Assembly: GCA_017445385.1 (NCBI GenBank)
Contig: JAFSUG010000022.1
Location: 1-35,128 of the forward strand
DNA length: 35,128 nt
Reading direction: 5' to 3'
Source of the DNA: Oscillospiraceae bacterium
GTDB lineage: Bacteria; Bacillota; Clostridia; Oscillospirales; Oscillospiraceae
Shown piece after piece: positions 15,763-24,904 of this stretch. The position numbers and the translations under genes are program-made. Under the pieces are notes generated by a model. That model had not been told where the DNA came from, did no database searches, and saw nothing but the letters and a program-made list of their open reading frames with translations. How positions within the stretch are numbered: position 1 is the first letter of the stretch; every line of letters begins with the position of its first letter.

Positions 15763-15960
15763 AATAAAAAACAAAACCGCCTCTTGTATATCAAGAGGCG
15801 GTATAATCCGCGGTTCCACTCTGATTTCTCACTTTTGCCGTAACGTGGCATAACGGGGGTTCGCCCTCGCTCCCGAACGCACTTCCCGAATCTTCTTCCT
15901 GCGGTTGCTTTCAGCCGGTGGCAACTGCTCTCTGGCGGCTTCTGAAACGGTACTCTTTTC
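15763..15960 (-). promoter_or_regulatory. Cysteine-specific T-box leader (tRNA-Cys sensing riboswitch)
   Basis: On the minus strand the leader has the Stem I landmark AGAGAG (15928-15933), then a stem GTTGC/GCAAC with the apical loop holding GGCTGAAA. The specifier loop is GGAAGTGCGTTC, with codon TGC for cysteine at 15881-15879. The T-box AGAGTGGAACCGCGG (15822-15808) contains TGGA, which pairs with the UCCA end of tRNA-Cys. A strong terminator follows, ACCGCCTCTTG/CAAGAGGCGGT (15802-15776), then TTTTGTTTTTT. When tRNA-Cys is uncharged the antiterminator forms and cysE-cysS and the genes beyond are read. Specifier and downstream genes agree, so the call is strong. Confidence 0.96.
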
Positions 15961-15988
15961 GATCAACGCGATATTCAATTACTTTAGT

Positions 15989-16017
15989 ATATTAGCATGA
16001 ACCGATTTCGGTGTCAA
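15989..16017 (-). promoter_or_regulatory. Promoter of the cysE operon
   Basis: Perfect TTGACA (16012-16017), a 17-bp spacer and TAATAT (15989-15994). The -35 box overlaps the pgsA stop codon. The spacer begins with a dyad, ACCGAAATCGGT, that could be an operator. Confidence 0.85.
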
Positions 16018-16535
16018 GTTTTCGAGAGAACCTTCCGGTTTCTGCAAAAATATGCAACGCCGGAATAAACCGTAAGTACAACGATCAGCACCATCGCAAC
16101 GAGATCCACGATCGCGTAGCTCGGGTTTGAGAGACCGATCATAAAGCCAAGCGCAATCATCGTAACGAGCGTTTTGACCTTGCCGGACCAATCCGCCGCA
16201 ATTACCGTACCTTGTCCGGACGCAACCATCCGCAGCCCGGAAACGGCGAATTCACGCGCAAGAACGATGATAACCGCCCAGGACGGGAATCGTCCTTCTT
16301 CGCAGAGCATCACCATCGCGGCAAGCACCAAAATCTTATCGGCAAGCGGATCAAGGAACTTGCCCATGTCGCTCGTTTGGTTGTAACGGCGCGCAATGTA
16401 GCCGTCAAGCGTATCGGTCAGGCTGGCGGCAATAAAAACGCCAAGCGCCCACCAGTTCAGTCCCAGTGCATACAAAACGATAAAAACCGGGATCATCAGC
16501 ACACGAAGGAGCGTAATTTTCGTAGCAGTTGTCAT
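16014..16535 (-). CDS. pgsA: CDP-diacylglycerol--glycerol-3-phosphate 3-phosphatidyltransferase
   Basis: This 173-aa membrane enzyme makes phosphatidylglycerol phosphate, the precursor of anionic phospholipids and of the lipoteichoic acid donor. The CDP-alcohol phosphotransferase motif is complete: DGYIARRYNQTSDMGKFLDP followed by LADK (the D, G, A-R, G, D, D pattern). Four to five hydrophobic helices surround it. The start ATG follows the rimO stop directly, with GAGGTG in the end of rimO as the ribosome site. It is the last gene before the cysE promoter on the same strand, and no terminator separates them. Confidence 0.95.
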   Translation of the reverse strand: MTTATKITLLRVLMIPVFIVLYALGLNWWALGVFIAASLTDTLDGYIARRYNQTSDMGKFLDPLADKILVLAAMVMLCEEGRFPSWAVIIVLAREFAVSGLRMVASGQGTVIAADWSGKVKTLVTMIALGFMIGLSNPSYAIVDLVAMVLIVVLTVYSGVAYFCRNRKVLSKT

Positions 16536-17864
16536 CTATCGCACCTCTACATGAAGTCCTACCAAATCGCCGCTGTCGCTGTCCTCAATCAGAACCTGTA
16601 CAAATTCGCCGGGCTGCACTTTCGTTTCGCTGCGAAAACGCACAACGCCGTCAATCTCCGGTGAATCGGCATAGGTTCTGCCGACGTAGGCGCCGTCCTC
16701 TTCCCCATCGCAAAGCACCTCCAGCACCTCGCCGAGGCGATTTGCGTTCCATTCATCCATAACACGCGCCTGAATGCGCGAGATATGCTCCGCGCGCGAT
16801 TGCGCAATTTCTTCCGGCGGATAGTCCATCTGTGCCGCCTTTGTGCCCTCCTCTGGGGAGAAAGCGAACGCGCCGACGCGCTCAAGGCGGAAATCTTCAA
16901 GGAACTTGCAAAGCTCCGCAAATTCCGTTTCACCTTCGCCGGGGAGTCCCGTTATAACGCTCGTGCGCAAAACGAGCCCGGGGATGCGCTCGCGCAGTTT
17001 CAAAAGAAGCTGCTCCAGCTCCGCGCGTGTACCGCGGCGGTTCATTGCGCGCAGGATCGAATCGCTGACGTGCTGGATGGGAATATCGAGATATTTTACG
17101 ATCTTCTCTTCTCCGGCAAGCACGTCGATCAGCGCATCCGACATTTCATCGGGATAGAGATAATGCACGCGCACCCAATGGATGCCTTCAATCGCGCAAA
17201 GGCGGCGCAGCAGCTCCGCAAGGCGCCGCTCGCCATAGAGGTCGAGGCCGTAACGGCTCGTGTCCTGCGCAACGACGATCAGCTCTTTTACGCCGGAATC
17301 GGCAAGGCGCTTCGCCTCATCTACGAGGATTTCAATCGGGCGGCTGCGGAATTTTCCGCGAAGGCTCGGGATCACGCAATAGGCGCAGTGGTTATCGCAG
17401 CCTTCAGCAATCTTTAAGTACGCATAATGCTTCGGCGTTGTAACAACGCGCTCCACGTTATCCACGCGCGCATCGTTGATCGAGCCGAAAAGCGAAACCG
17501 TTTCGCCTGCGAGAACGCGGCGCACAGCATCAACGATGTCTGCATAATTTCCAGTGCCGAGAACGCCGTCCGCCTCGGGAAGCTCTTTGAGAATCTCCCC
17601 TTGATACCGCTGCGAAAGGCAGCCGGTTACAAGGATCTTTCCCTGCCAGCCCTGCTGTTTCAGCGCGCCGACGGAAAGAATCGCATCGATTGCTTCCTGC
17701 TTTGCCGATTCAATAAATCCGCAAGTATTGATAATGACAAGATCCGCTTCTTCTATCTGCGTAACGATCTCAAATCCTGCCTGCCGCAGCAGATAGAGCA
17801 TCTGCTCCGCATTGACCTGATTTTTCGCGCAGCCGAGCGAAATCATGCCGATTGTTTGCGTCAT
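16536..17864 (-). CDS. rimO: Ribosomal protein S12 methylthiotransferase RimO
   Basis: At 442 aa this is full length. RimO adds a methylthio group to a conserved Asp of ribosomal protein S12. The N-terminal UPF0004 domain has its cluster cysteines (C12, C48, C82) in ISLGCAKNQVNAE, NTCGF and VTGCLSQR. The radical SAM motif is CDNHCAYC (C156, C160, C163). A C-terminal TRAM domain (about 375-442) ends the protein. SLGCAKN favours RimO over MiaB. It overlaps the recX stop by ATGA, with GGAGG seven bases upstream. Confidence 0.97.
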   Translation of the reverse strand: MTQTIGMISLGCAKNQVNAEQMLYLLRQAGFEIVTQIEEADLVIINTCGFIESAKQEAIDAILSVGALKQQGWQGKILVTGCLSQRYQGEILKELPEADGVLGTGNYADIVDAVRRVLAGETVSLFGSINDARVDNVERVVTTPKHYAYLKIAEGCDNHCAYCVIPSLRGKFRSRPIEILVDEAKRLADSGVKELIVVAQDTSRYGLDLYGERRLAELLRRLCAIEGIHWVRVHYLYPDEMSDALIDVLAGEEKIVKYLDIPIQHVSDSILRAMNRRGTRAELEQLLLKLRERIPGLVLRTSVITGLPGEGETEFAELCKFLEDFRLERVGAFAFSPEEGTKAAQMDYPPEEIAQSRAEHISRIQARVMDEWNANRLGEVLEVLCDGEEDGAYVGRTYADSPEIDGVVRFRSETKVQPGEFVQVLIEDSDSGDLVGLHVEVR

Positions 17865-18472
17865 TCCAAGTCCTCCAAATCCGCCTGCATCCGGCGGAGT
17901 CCTGCTTTGATATCCTCCCAGCTGTGCCCATAGCGCAGCAGCGCATCAACAGCTTTCTTCACCGCTTTTTCATCCGCGTTTGCGCCGAGCTTTTGGCGCA
18001 GCAGACGGTCTACCGCGTCATCCATCGGCGGGAGGTCGGAAAGCAGTTCTTCCCAGTATTCGCGCGGAATGTCTTTTTCATAGAGCATCTGGCGAATGCG
18101 ATGCGCGCCGTAGCCTTTTGCAAGTCCGCTGCGCACAACGGATTCCCCTGCGCGGCGGTCATCCACCAAGCCGAGATCACCGAGCCATTCGGCTGCCTCA
18201 TCGGCAAGCGGCTGATCAACGCCCTTTTGCTTCAGCTTCCTGCGCAGCGCCGTTTGCGAAACGTTTGAAGCCGCAACGATCCGAACCGCGCGGTCACGCG
18301 CAGCCCATTGCGCAGCTGCGGCGCGGAGCGCCGATTCCTCGGCGATCTCCGCGCCCTCTGCAACGCCGTACTGCGCTGCGATCAGGCGGCTCATGCGGAG
18401 CTTTTCGCCTGTATCGAGCGTAGCTACGATTCTGTCACTTGACGTGCCGGAAGAAATTTTAACGATTTTCAT
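17861..18472 (-). CDS. recX: Regulatory protein RecX
   Basis: This 203-aa, mostly helical protein binds and modulates RecA filaments. It shows RecX-type three-helix repeats: [21 protein letters not shown], then [21 protein letters not shown], then [11 protein letters not shown]. The N-terminal 60 residues look beta-rich ([10 protein letters not shown]...), as in longer Bacillota RecX. Its start lies 14 bp inside the end of recA, indicating translational coupling. Confidence 0.9.
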   Translation of the reverse strand: MKIVKISSGTSSDRIVATLDTGEKLRMSRLIAAQYGVAEGAEIAEESALRAAAAQWAARDRAVRIVAASNVSQTALRRKLKQKGVDQPLADEAAEWLGDLGLVDDRRAGESVVRSGLAKGYGAHRIRQMLYEKDIPREYWEELLSDLPPMDDAVDRLLRQKLGANADEKAVKKAVDALLRYGHSWEDIKAGLRRMQADLEDLE

Positions 18473-19556
18473 CGTCGAAATCGTCAGCCGTTACGTCAAC
18501 GGCTTTTTCTGCCGGCTGCGCCGCCTTTTTGCGAGTTGATTGCAGCTGATAGAGATTTTCGCGGATCTTTCCCTCTAATTCATCGGCAAATTCCGGATGA
18601 TCCAGCAGATACTGGCGCGTAGCATCGCGTCCCTGCGCAATGCGCTCTTCGCCGTTATAATACCAACTGCCGGACTTTTTCAGCAAATCCATGTTCACGC
18701 CGAGGTCGATCAGCTCGCCCGTGCGCGAAATGCCTTCGCCGTACATAATGTCAAAGATCGCCTCGCGGAACGGGGGCGCAACTTTATTCTTCACAATCTT
18801 CGCGCGCGTGCGGTTGCCGATGACTTCGCTGCCGTTCTTGATCGCCTCCGTGCGGCGAATGTCAATACGAACGGAAGCGTAGAACTTCAGCGCATTGCCG
18901 CCGGTGGTGGTTTCGGGGTTGCCGTACATAACGCCGATCTTCATACGAAGCTGGTTGATAAAGATAACAACGCAGTTCGTTTTTGAAATGTTGCCGGCGA
19001 GCTTACGCAGCGCCTGCGACATGAGGCGCGCCTGCAAGCCAACGAACGTATCGCCCATTTCGCCTTCGATTTCCGCCTTCGGCGTCAGCGCCGCAACGGA
19101 GTCCACAACCACAACGTCCACAGCGCCGCTGCGAACGAGGGCGTCGGTAATTTCAAGTGCCTGCTCGCCGGTATCGGGCTGCGAAACGAGCATGGAGTCA
19201 ATATCAACGCCGATCGCCGCAGCATAATCGGGATCGAGCGCGTGCTCCGCGTCAACGAACGCGACCTCGCCGCCGCGCTTTTGTGCCTGCGCAACAATAT
19301 GCAGCGCAAGCGTTGTTTTACCGGAAGATTCCGGGCCGTAGATTTCAATAATTCTGCCCTTCGGAACGCCGCCGACACCGAGCGCCGCATCGAGCATCAA
19401 AGAGCCGGTGGGGATCGCATCCACAGACATTTCCGGACGGTCGCCGAGACGCATAACCGCGCCTTTACCGAAATTGCGTTCAATCTGCTGCAGTGCAGTT
19501 GCAAGCGCAGCCTTTTTGCCGCCGTCAATCGGCGCTTCCGTTTTCTTCTTCTCCAT
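18459..19556 (-). CDS. recA: Recombinase RecA
   Basis: This 365-aa strand-exchange protein of recombinational repair is also the trigger of LexA cleavage. Walker A is GPESSGKT (74-81), and VDAEHALDP, the L1/L2 regions and [19 protein letters not shown] are all canonical. The start was placed at [10 protein letters not shown], four bases after the prmC stop, with AAAGGAA inside prmC as the ribosome site. No LexA-type operator is visible because the upstream gene is so close; expression would come from the long operon or from a promoter within prmC. Confidence 0.98.
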   Translation of the reverse strand: MEKKKTEAPIDGGKKAALATALQQIERNFGKGAVMRLGDRPEMSVDAIPTGSLMLDAALGVGGVPKGRIIEIYGPESSGKTTLALHIVAQAQKRGGEVAFVDAEHALDPDYAAAIGVDIDSMLVSQPDTGEQALEITDALVRSGAVDVVVVDSVAALTPKAEIEGEMGDTFVGLQARLMSQALRKLAGNISKTNCVVIFINQLRMKIGVMYGNPETTTGGNALKFYASVRIDIRRTEAIKNGSEVIGNRTRAKIVKNKVAPPFREAIFDIMYGEGISRTGELIDLGVNMDLLKKSGSWYYNGEERIAQGRDATRQYLLDHPEFADELEGKIRENLYQLQSTRKKAAQPAEKAVDVTADDFDDENR

Positions 19557-19560
19557 ATCC

Positions 19561-20421
19561 TTATTCCTTTCCGTTTTTACGGGCAATGACCGCCCTTATG
19601 ATTTCCGAGCCATCTCGGCGAAATACAAAATCAGAAAAGCCGTTTTCCCGCAAGATTTCTTTAACGGCAAATTCCTGCCCCATGCCAAATTCAAAGCAGA
19701 TCGCGCCTTGATCGCGCAGAACCTGCGCGTAATTTCGGCAGATCGCGCGGTAAAACGTCAGTCCATCTTCTCCGCCGCGCAGCGCAAGATGCGGCTCATA
19801 ATCCTTCACAGAAGGATCGAGCGTGCGCATTTCGCTCTCCGTAACGTACGGCGGATTCGATACGATCAAATCATAGTTACGTAGCGCAAGCGGCGGCTTT
19901 GAAAGCGCGTCCGCGCGAATTGCGCTCACGCGCGCCGAAAGGCGGTTTGCCGTTACGTTTTTCTTTGCAACGCGCAGCACGTCATCCGAAATATCCGCAA
20001 GCGTTACGCGGCTGCTTGGCAGATAATGCGCCAGCGCAATTCCGATGCAGCCGGAACCGGTACAGAGATCTAAAATTCGCGGCGAGGAAAGCGGTTTTGC
20101 AAATTCAATTGCGAGATCAGTAACCGCCATCGTATCGTTACGCGGAATCAGCACCGATTCATTCACGGAAAAATCCAGCCCGTAAAAGCTCCACTGCCCG
20201 AGTATATACGCAAGCGGCTTGCCAGCAAGATAATCATCCGTAATTGCAAGCGCACGCTCTCGCACGTTTTCCGGAACAAGCAGTTCATCATCGCGGAGCA
20301 GCGCTTCGCGCGTTTTATCGGCGGCAAACGCGCAAAGCTCGCGCGCCGTATGCGCAGCTTGTTCGCCGTCCGTCTGCGAGAGCTTTTTTCTCAGCTCGAT
20401 CAGAAGCTCCCGGTAAGTCAT
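19561..20421 (-). CDS. prmC: Release factor glutamine methyltransferase PrmC
   Basis: This 286-aa enzyme N5-methylates the Gln of the GGQ motif in release factors RF1 and RF2. The AdoMet site is [16 protein letters not shown] and the substrate motif is SNPPYV, both diagnostic. An N-terminal helical domain (1-80) is present. The ATG at 20421 overlaps the stop of the preceding gene by one base (TGATG). Its usual partner prfA is not adjacent; instead a DUF1385 gene precedes it, an arrangement also common in Clostridia. Confidence 0.95.
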   Translation of the reverse strand: MTYRELLIELRKKLSQTDGEQAAHTARELCAFAADKTREALLRDDELLVPENVRERALAITDDYLAGKPLAYILGQWSFYGLDFSVNESVLIPRNDTMAVTDLAIEFAKPLSSPRILDLCTGSGCIGIALAHYLPSSRVTLADISDDVLRVAKKNVTANRLSARVSAIRADALSKPPLALRNYDLIVSNPPYVTESEMRTLDPSVKDYEPHLALRGGEDGLTFYRAICRNYAQVLRDQGAICFEFGMGQEFAVKEILRENGFSDFVFRRDGSEIIRAVIARKNGKE

Positions 20422-21380
20422 CACCAGGCGTCTTCCCCTTCCGTTTCCGGAAGCACCAGCTTTACCGCCTCGATGCCGACTTCGATCATCGAATCGTCCG
20501 GCTCGCGCGTTGTGAAGTTCTGCAGCCACATACCGGGCGCGGTCAAAATGCGCGTGAACCAGTTGTCATACCTGCCGACAAGGCGCGTGATCTCATAGCT
20601 GATCGAAACGACCACCGGCAGCAGCGCAAGCCGCAGCAAAAGCCGGATAAATACGTTCTCAGCCGGAATCGCCGCAAAGAACAAGATCGTGATCATGATC
20701 ACAAGAAACATAAAGCTTGTGCCGCAGCGCGGATGCATCCGCGTCTGCTTGCGCACGTTTTCAACCGTCAGATCAAGCTTTGCTTCATAGCAGCGGATCG
20801 TTTTATGCTCCGCGCCGTGATAGGAAAACACGCGCTTCATATCCTTCATTTGGGATATTCCGATCAAGTATCCGAGGAAGATCGCAACGCGCAGTGCGCC
20901 TTCGATCAAATTACGAAGCAGCCTGCTCGGAACGAGCGTTCTCAGCAGCCCTGCAAGCAGATTCGGAACGATCACGAACAGTCCGATGGAAAACGCGATG
21001 CCGAGCGCAACAGAGAAATAGATCACCGCTTTTTCAAGCGCCTCCGAGCCGAATTTATCCGCAAACCACTTTTCAAACTTGGAAGGCTCTTGCGCCTCGT
21101 CGTCATCCAGGTAGAAATTGGCGGAATACGTCAGCGCCTTTACGCCGTTGACCATCGAGCTGCCAAAGTTCACAATGCCGCGAATCAGCGGCCAGCCGAG
21201 GATGGGATGGCGGTCCTTGATCAGCTTCAGCTCTTCAACCTTTGTAACGATCCCCTCCGGGGCGCGCACAACGATCGCCTGCTTTTTCGGACCGCGCATC
21301 AAAATGCCTTCGATGAGCGCCTGTCCGCCGATCATCGTCTTAAATTTCTCTTGAATTTCGGGTTTTTGCTTCTTTGCCAT
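20421..21380 (-). CDS. DUF1385 (YqhQ-like) membrane protein
   Basis: This 319-aa protein has the opening IGGQALIEGILMRGP, the central SYHGAEHKTIRCYE and about four to five hydrophobic helices, which are the marks of the DUF1385/YqhQ family. The molecular role is not established. The start MAKKQKPEIQ was preferred because the upstream frame is Arg-rich and overlaps the histidine kinase gene; the ATG lies two bases after that stop. It links the two-component genes to prmC. Confidence 0.9.
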   Translation of the reverse strand: MAKKQKPEIQEKFKTMIGGQALIEGILMRGPKKQAIVVRAPEGIVTKVEELKLIKDRHPILGWPLIRGIVNFGSSMVNGVKALTYSANFYLDDDEAQEPSKFEKWFADKFGSEALEKAVIYFSVALGIAFSIGLFVIVPNLLAGLLRTLVPSRLLRNLIEGALRVAIFLGYLIGISQMKDMKRVFSYHGAEHKTIRCYEAKLDLTVENVRKQTRMHPRCGTSFMFLVIMITILFFAAIPAENVFIRLLLRLALLPVVVSISYEITRLVGRYDNWFTRILTAPGMWLQNFTTREPDDSMIEVGIEAVKLVLPETEGEDAW

Positions 21381-21382
21381 GG

Positions 21383-22804
21383 TTACTCCTCTCCGATCGG
21401 CAAACGTACCGTAACAAGCGTACCGCCGCCTTCGGCGTTTTCCAATGTCAGCTCGCCGCCGTGCATCGTAACGATCTCTTCGCAAACGGCAAGACCGATG
21501 CCGCTGCCGCGCGCCTTTGAGCTGCCCTTATAAAACTTCAGCTTCACGTGCGGAAGCTCATCTTCCGGGATACCGGGACCGTAGTCCCGAATCCGGACGA
21601 CGACCTGCGTTTGCTCTCTTGCAATGGAAGCCACAATACGCTTTCCGTCGCCGCCGTGCTTTGCGGCATTATCCAGAATATTGAGGAACACCTGCCGCAG
21701 GCGCGAAGCATCGCAGGGGATTTCGGGAATCTCGTCGTCGTTTTCAACGTATTCGAGCTTGATGCCCTCCTGGCGCAGACGGCTGCCGTACATAAAGACC
21801 GTATCTTCAAATTCCGAACGGATATCGCACTGCGCAACGTTCAGCGTAAAGCGTCCGTCCTGCATGCGCGTAAATTCAAGCAGGTCTTCCACCATATTGG
21901 TGAGCCTTCTTGTTTCGCGCAGGATGATCAGAATGCCGCGCCGCGTTTCCACGGGATCGAACGAATCGGCGGAAACGAGCGTTTCTCCCCAGCCGGAGAT
22001 CGCAGTCAGCGGCGTTCGCAGCTCATGCGAAACGGACGACATGAATTCCGCCTGCGTCTTTTCCGATTGGCTGATCTTCATAGACATATCGTTGATCGTA
22101 TCGGCAAGATCGCCGATCTCATCATCGAATTTCTTTTGGATCTGCACGCCGTAAGAGCCGGCGGCGATGCGCTTTGCCGTAGCCGTGATCTCCGTAACGG
22201 GCACGATGATCGAGCGGATGAAATAGTTGCTGCTCAGCAGCACCACCGCAACGAACAGCGCAGCAACGGCAACGGCGATGCCCGCAAAAATCACGATCTG
22301 CCGATCCACGTTTTTTAAGCTCGTTACGTAGCGCAGCACGCCAATCACTTCGCCGTTCGTGTAGATCATCGGGCTGGAAACCGCCATAATGCGTTCGCCC
22401 GTCTCCGGGTTCACGCCGTTAAATACGGCGATCTGCTTCGTTTCAACCGCCTGCGTGATATCCTGCGTGCGCTCAATCTGCCCCGTCCAAGGACCGTAGG
22501 AGGACGCAACGAGCTTTCCCGCCGGCGTTATAAACTGCAATTCCAGCGAATCGTTTTCTTCAAAGGACTGCGCAAAGCGGATGCACGAATGGAAATAGTC
22601 GTTATAGCTTTGGCTGATGTAGTTTCCGAAGAAATCGGTAGACGTTTTCGCCTTTGCCTCAAGGCCGGAGGAAACGTTCGAATAGTAATACACGCCGATA
22701 AACGCCGAAAACACAACAACTACCACAATCACAAGCAGCACCATGATGCTTGCGCTGTGCAGCAGCCACCGCTTTTGCAGTCCGGTTATTTTCTTCGCTT
22801 TCAC
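21383..22804 (-). CDS. Membrane sensor histidine kinase
   Basis: This 473-aa protein has TM1 at about 14-41, an extracellular sensor of roughly 125 residues with a dCache/PAS-like strand pattern (FITPAGKLVASS, VIGVLRYVTSL), TM2 at about 170-192, and HAMP at about 193-245. The HisKA domain has H260 in SVSHELRTPL, and the ATPase domain has NILDNAAKHG (375-384), DYGPGI (407-412) and GSGIGLAV (433-440). It should phosphorylate the response regulator encoded just upstream. The start is GTG immediately after the regulator's TAA, with GGGGAG five bases before. The signal is unknown, but the adjacent lipoprotein suggests an envelope cue. Confidence 0.93.
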   Translation of the reverse strand: MKAKKITGLQKRWLLHSASIMVLLVIVVVVVFSAFIGVYYYSNVSSGLEAKAKTSTDFFGNYISQSYNDYFHSCIRFAQSFEENDSLELQFITPAGKLVASSYGPWTGQIERTQDITQAVETKQIAVFNGVNPETGERIMAVSSPMIYTNGEVIGVLRYVTSLKNVDRQIVIFAGIAVAVAALFVAVVLLSSNYFIRSIIVPVTEITATAKRIAAGSYGVQIQKKFDDEIGDLADTINDMSMKISQSEKTQAEFMSSVSHELRTPLTAISGWGETLVSADSFDPVETRRGILIILRETRRLTNMVEDLLEFTRMQDGRFTLNVAQCDIRSEFEDTVFMYGSRLRQEGIKLEYVENDDEIPEIPCDASRLRQVFLNILDNAAKHGGDGKRIVASIAREQTQVVVRIRDYGPGIPEDELPHVKLKFYKGSSKARGSGIGLAVCEEIVTMHGGELTLENAEGGGTLVTVRLPIGEE

Positions 22805-23491
22805 TTATGCTCCCCACTTATAGCCGTAACCCCAAACCGTTGTGATATAAGTCGGGTTTGCGGTATCATCTTCAATTTTAATGCGAAGGCGGCGAATGTT
22901 TACGTCTACGATTTTCAGTTCGCCGTCATAGTCTCTGCCCCAGACGGAGGCAAGAATATCCTCGCGGCTGAGCGCGCGGCCGGGATTCTGCATAAACAGC
23001 TTCATGATCGCATACTCAACCTGCGTCAGCTTGATGCGAACGCCGTCCTTATCCAGCGCCCGATTGCGCATATTCAGCACAAACGGTCCCTGGCGGATCT
23101 CGGAGCTGTCCGCCGCGGCATCGCTGCCTACGCGCCGATAGAGGGCATCAATTCGCGCGGTCAGCTCCGCAGGGCTGAACGGTTTCGTGATGTAATCGTC
23201 CGCGCCGGTCATAAGTCCAGTAACCTTATCCATTTCCGCACTGCGCGCAGTCAGCATGATGATGCCGATCTGCTTATCCGTTGCGCGGATGTTACGGCAG
23301 ACTTCAAACCCATCAATGTCCGGCAGCATAATGTCTAAAATGGCAACGCCGATATCGGGATGGCGTTTGAGCTGCTCCAGCGCTTCCATGCCGGTTCCAG
23401 CCTCGATCGCTTCATAGCCGGCGCGGCGAAGATTGATGACCACAAAGCTGCGAATGCTGACTTCATCTTCCAAAATCAAAACTTTTTTCAT
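22805..23491 (-). CDS. OmpR/PhoB-type response regulator
   Basis: This 228-aa protein has a receiver domain (1-120) with acidic pocket residues 8-10 (EDE), phosphoacceptor D53, LTA (80-82) and K103 in TKPF. The C-terminal winged-helix DNA-binding domain (about 130-226) has LTQVEYAIMKLFMQNPGRALSRE-type sequence and ends in YITTVWGYGYKW, typical of OmpR/PhoB. The start follows AAAGGTGGG and sits 13 bp after the lipoprotein stop. Upstream, the operon promoter carries a GTTACAATT direct repeat that could be its binding site. Confidence 0.95.
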   Translation of the reverse strand: MKKVLILEDEVSIRSFVVINLRRAGYEAIEAGTGMEALEQLKRHPDIGVAILDIMLPDIDGFEVCRNIRATDKQIGIIMLTARSAEMDKVTGLMTGADDYITKPFSPAELTARIDALYRRVGSDAAADSSEIRQGPFVLNMRNRALDKDGVRIKLTQVEYAIMKLFMQNPGRALSREDILASVWGRDYDGELKIVDVNIRRLRIKIEDDTANPTYITTVWGYGYKWGA

Positions 23492-23504
23492 AGCTTTCCC
23501 ACCT

Positions 23505-24839
23505 TTATGTCTCGCCGGAGTTCCAATCCACATGGACAAAATGGAACAGCCCAACGATATCTTCCTGTGTGATCTGTCTCGTGGCAGCAGCGTTGCCTAA
23601 AAGCGCGGCATAGGTTATATCGCCTTTGGTTGCAACCGGGAATCTTCCGTCCATCGAGGCAAGATTCGTTCGATCGCTGCCGGAAAACGCATAAATCGTT
23701 ACAAGCAGCCGATCCACCGAATCCGTTCCCTTTCCTTCATAGAAAGAGATTCCGCGCATATTGCCCGTTGCATTGAGGCGGCTCACGTGAAAATCGGTGC
23801 CAATCGCATCCGGAAGCTGCAAATACCAGCCGCTTGCGTAGCTGTGATAGGTTACGGTGCGAAGCGACGTTTTGTTGTTCGGTTCGACGCTGTACCATCG
23901 AATCGCATACTCCGTATCCTCAAGGAGCTCGCCTTCTTCTCCGCTGATCTGAACCAGATCCGGAATCTCCGTGCAGCCGTCAAGGTCCGCATCGGAGGGA
24001 TAGACGTTGTAGCCGTGCAAAACGCCCGAATGCAGGTTCAGATCGTCCGCAGTAGAAATCCGCTTGAATAAACCGCTCTGCAGCGTATAGATTTCTGTGG
24101 TCAGCGCGTCGCCTTCCACGCGGCTGACGAGTATTCCGCGCGCGGTTTCCGTAAGACTGCAGGAAGCAAAATAGCAGATCGTATCCGCCGTAACCGCCGT
24201 TTGCAGCTCCGGCGCGCGCTCCATGCCGGCTTCCGTGCAGCGGTAGAGCGCAGCCGTTCCGGGCTGCTCCTCCATACCGTAGCGAAGCAGGAACAGATCG
24301 CGGTTTTCATCGCCGTCCAAATCGGAAAGCGTAAACATGGAATAGCTTGCGGTCATCAGTTCGTTCGGTGCGCCGTCAGTAAAGCGGTAGACGCTTACCG
24401 CCTGCAAAACCTGTCCGCTGATCTGCCGCCCGACTACGATCTCCTGCCCGCCAACGCCGTCCATCTGCGCGTATTCCACGCGCGCAAACGCGCTGCCGTC
24501 GCCTTCGATTACGGCGATGTTGCGGTACTGATCCTCTACACGGTCAAAAATGTAGATTTTCAGCGGACTCGTATCGGCTGTTTTTACAAATACGAGCGCC
24601 TCATCTTCCCCATCGCCGTCCAGATCGGACATCTGCACCGGCTGCTGATTCGCGCCGGAGATCGGAGAAGAATACTGCCCGTCCGCCGGCATAACCTCAT
24701 CAATCGCGGTCTGCAAATCCAGATATGCTTCCGACTGCCTCGGCAGCGCGTAAAGCTCGTCCGCCGACATCGTCAGGCAGCCGCTCAGGCAAACGGATAA
24801 AAGCAGCGTCAGAAGCGCAATTATTAGCTTTTTATTCAT
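23505..24839 (-). CDS. Exported lipoprotein with Asp-rich VCBS/FG-GAP-like repeats
   Basis: The 444-aa precursor has a signal peptide of positive charge plus hydrophobic core and a lipobox LSGC (18-21; lipidated C21). The mature part has calcium-loop-like repeats, SDLDGDGEDEALVF (71-84), later SDLDGDENRDLFLL and DADLDGCTEIPD, as in FG-GAP/VCBS beta-propeller proteins. It is the first gene ahead of the response regulator and kinase genes, so it may act as an accessory sensor or be an output of that system; both are inference. No enzyme motif is seen. It starts 65 bp after dnaE, with a clear promoter in between. Confidence 0.82.
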   Translation of the reverse strand: MNKKLIIALLTLLLSVCLSGCLTMSADELYALPRQSEAYLDLQTAIDEVMPADGQYSSPISGANQQPVQMSDLDGDGEDEALVFVKTADTSPLKIYIFDRVEDQYRNIAVIEGDGSAFARVEYAQMDGVGGQEIVVGRQISGQVLQAVSVYRFTDGAPNELMTASYSMFTLSDLDGDENRDLFLLRYGMEEQPGTAALYRCTEAGMERAPELQTAVTADTICYFASCSLTETARGILVSRVEGDALTTEIYTLQSGLFKRISTADDLNLHSGVLHGYNVYPSDADLDGCTEIPDLVQISGEEGELLEDTEYAIRWYSVEPNNKTSLRTVTYHSYASGWYLQLPDAIGTDFHVSRLNATGNMRGISFYEGKGTDSVDRLLVTIYAFSGSDRTNLASMDGRFPVATKGDITYAALLGNAAATRQITQEDIVGLFHFVHVDWNSGET

Positions 24840-24869
24840 TGCTTCACCCTACGATTCTTTTGTAAATCA

Positions 24870-24899
24870 ATTGTAACATATTTCAGGCGAAAATTGTAA
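24870..24899 (-). promoter_or_regulatory. Promoter of the lipoprotein-two-component-recA operon, with direct repeat
   Basis: TTACAA (24894-24899), an 18-bp spacer and TACAAT (24870-24875) on the minus strand. Both elements fall in copies of GTTACAATT whose starts are 23 bp apart, about two helical turns. This could be a response-regulator site for autoregulation. Confidence 0.6.
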
Positions 24900-24904
24900 C
24901 TTTT

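Noticed and set aside
20244..21533. A 429-aa open frame on the plus strand
   Set aside because: It lies opposite prmC and the YqhQ-like gene, with composition typical of an antisense shadow.
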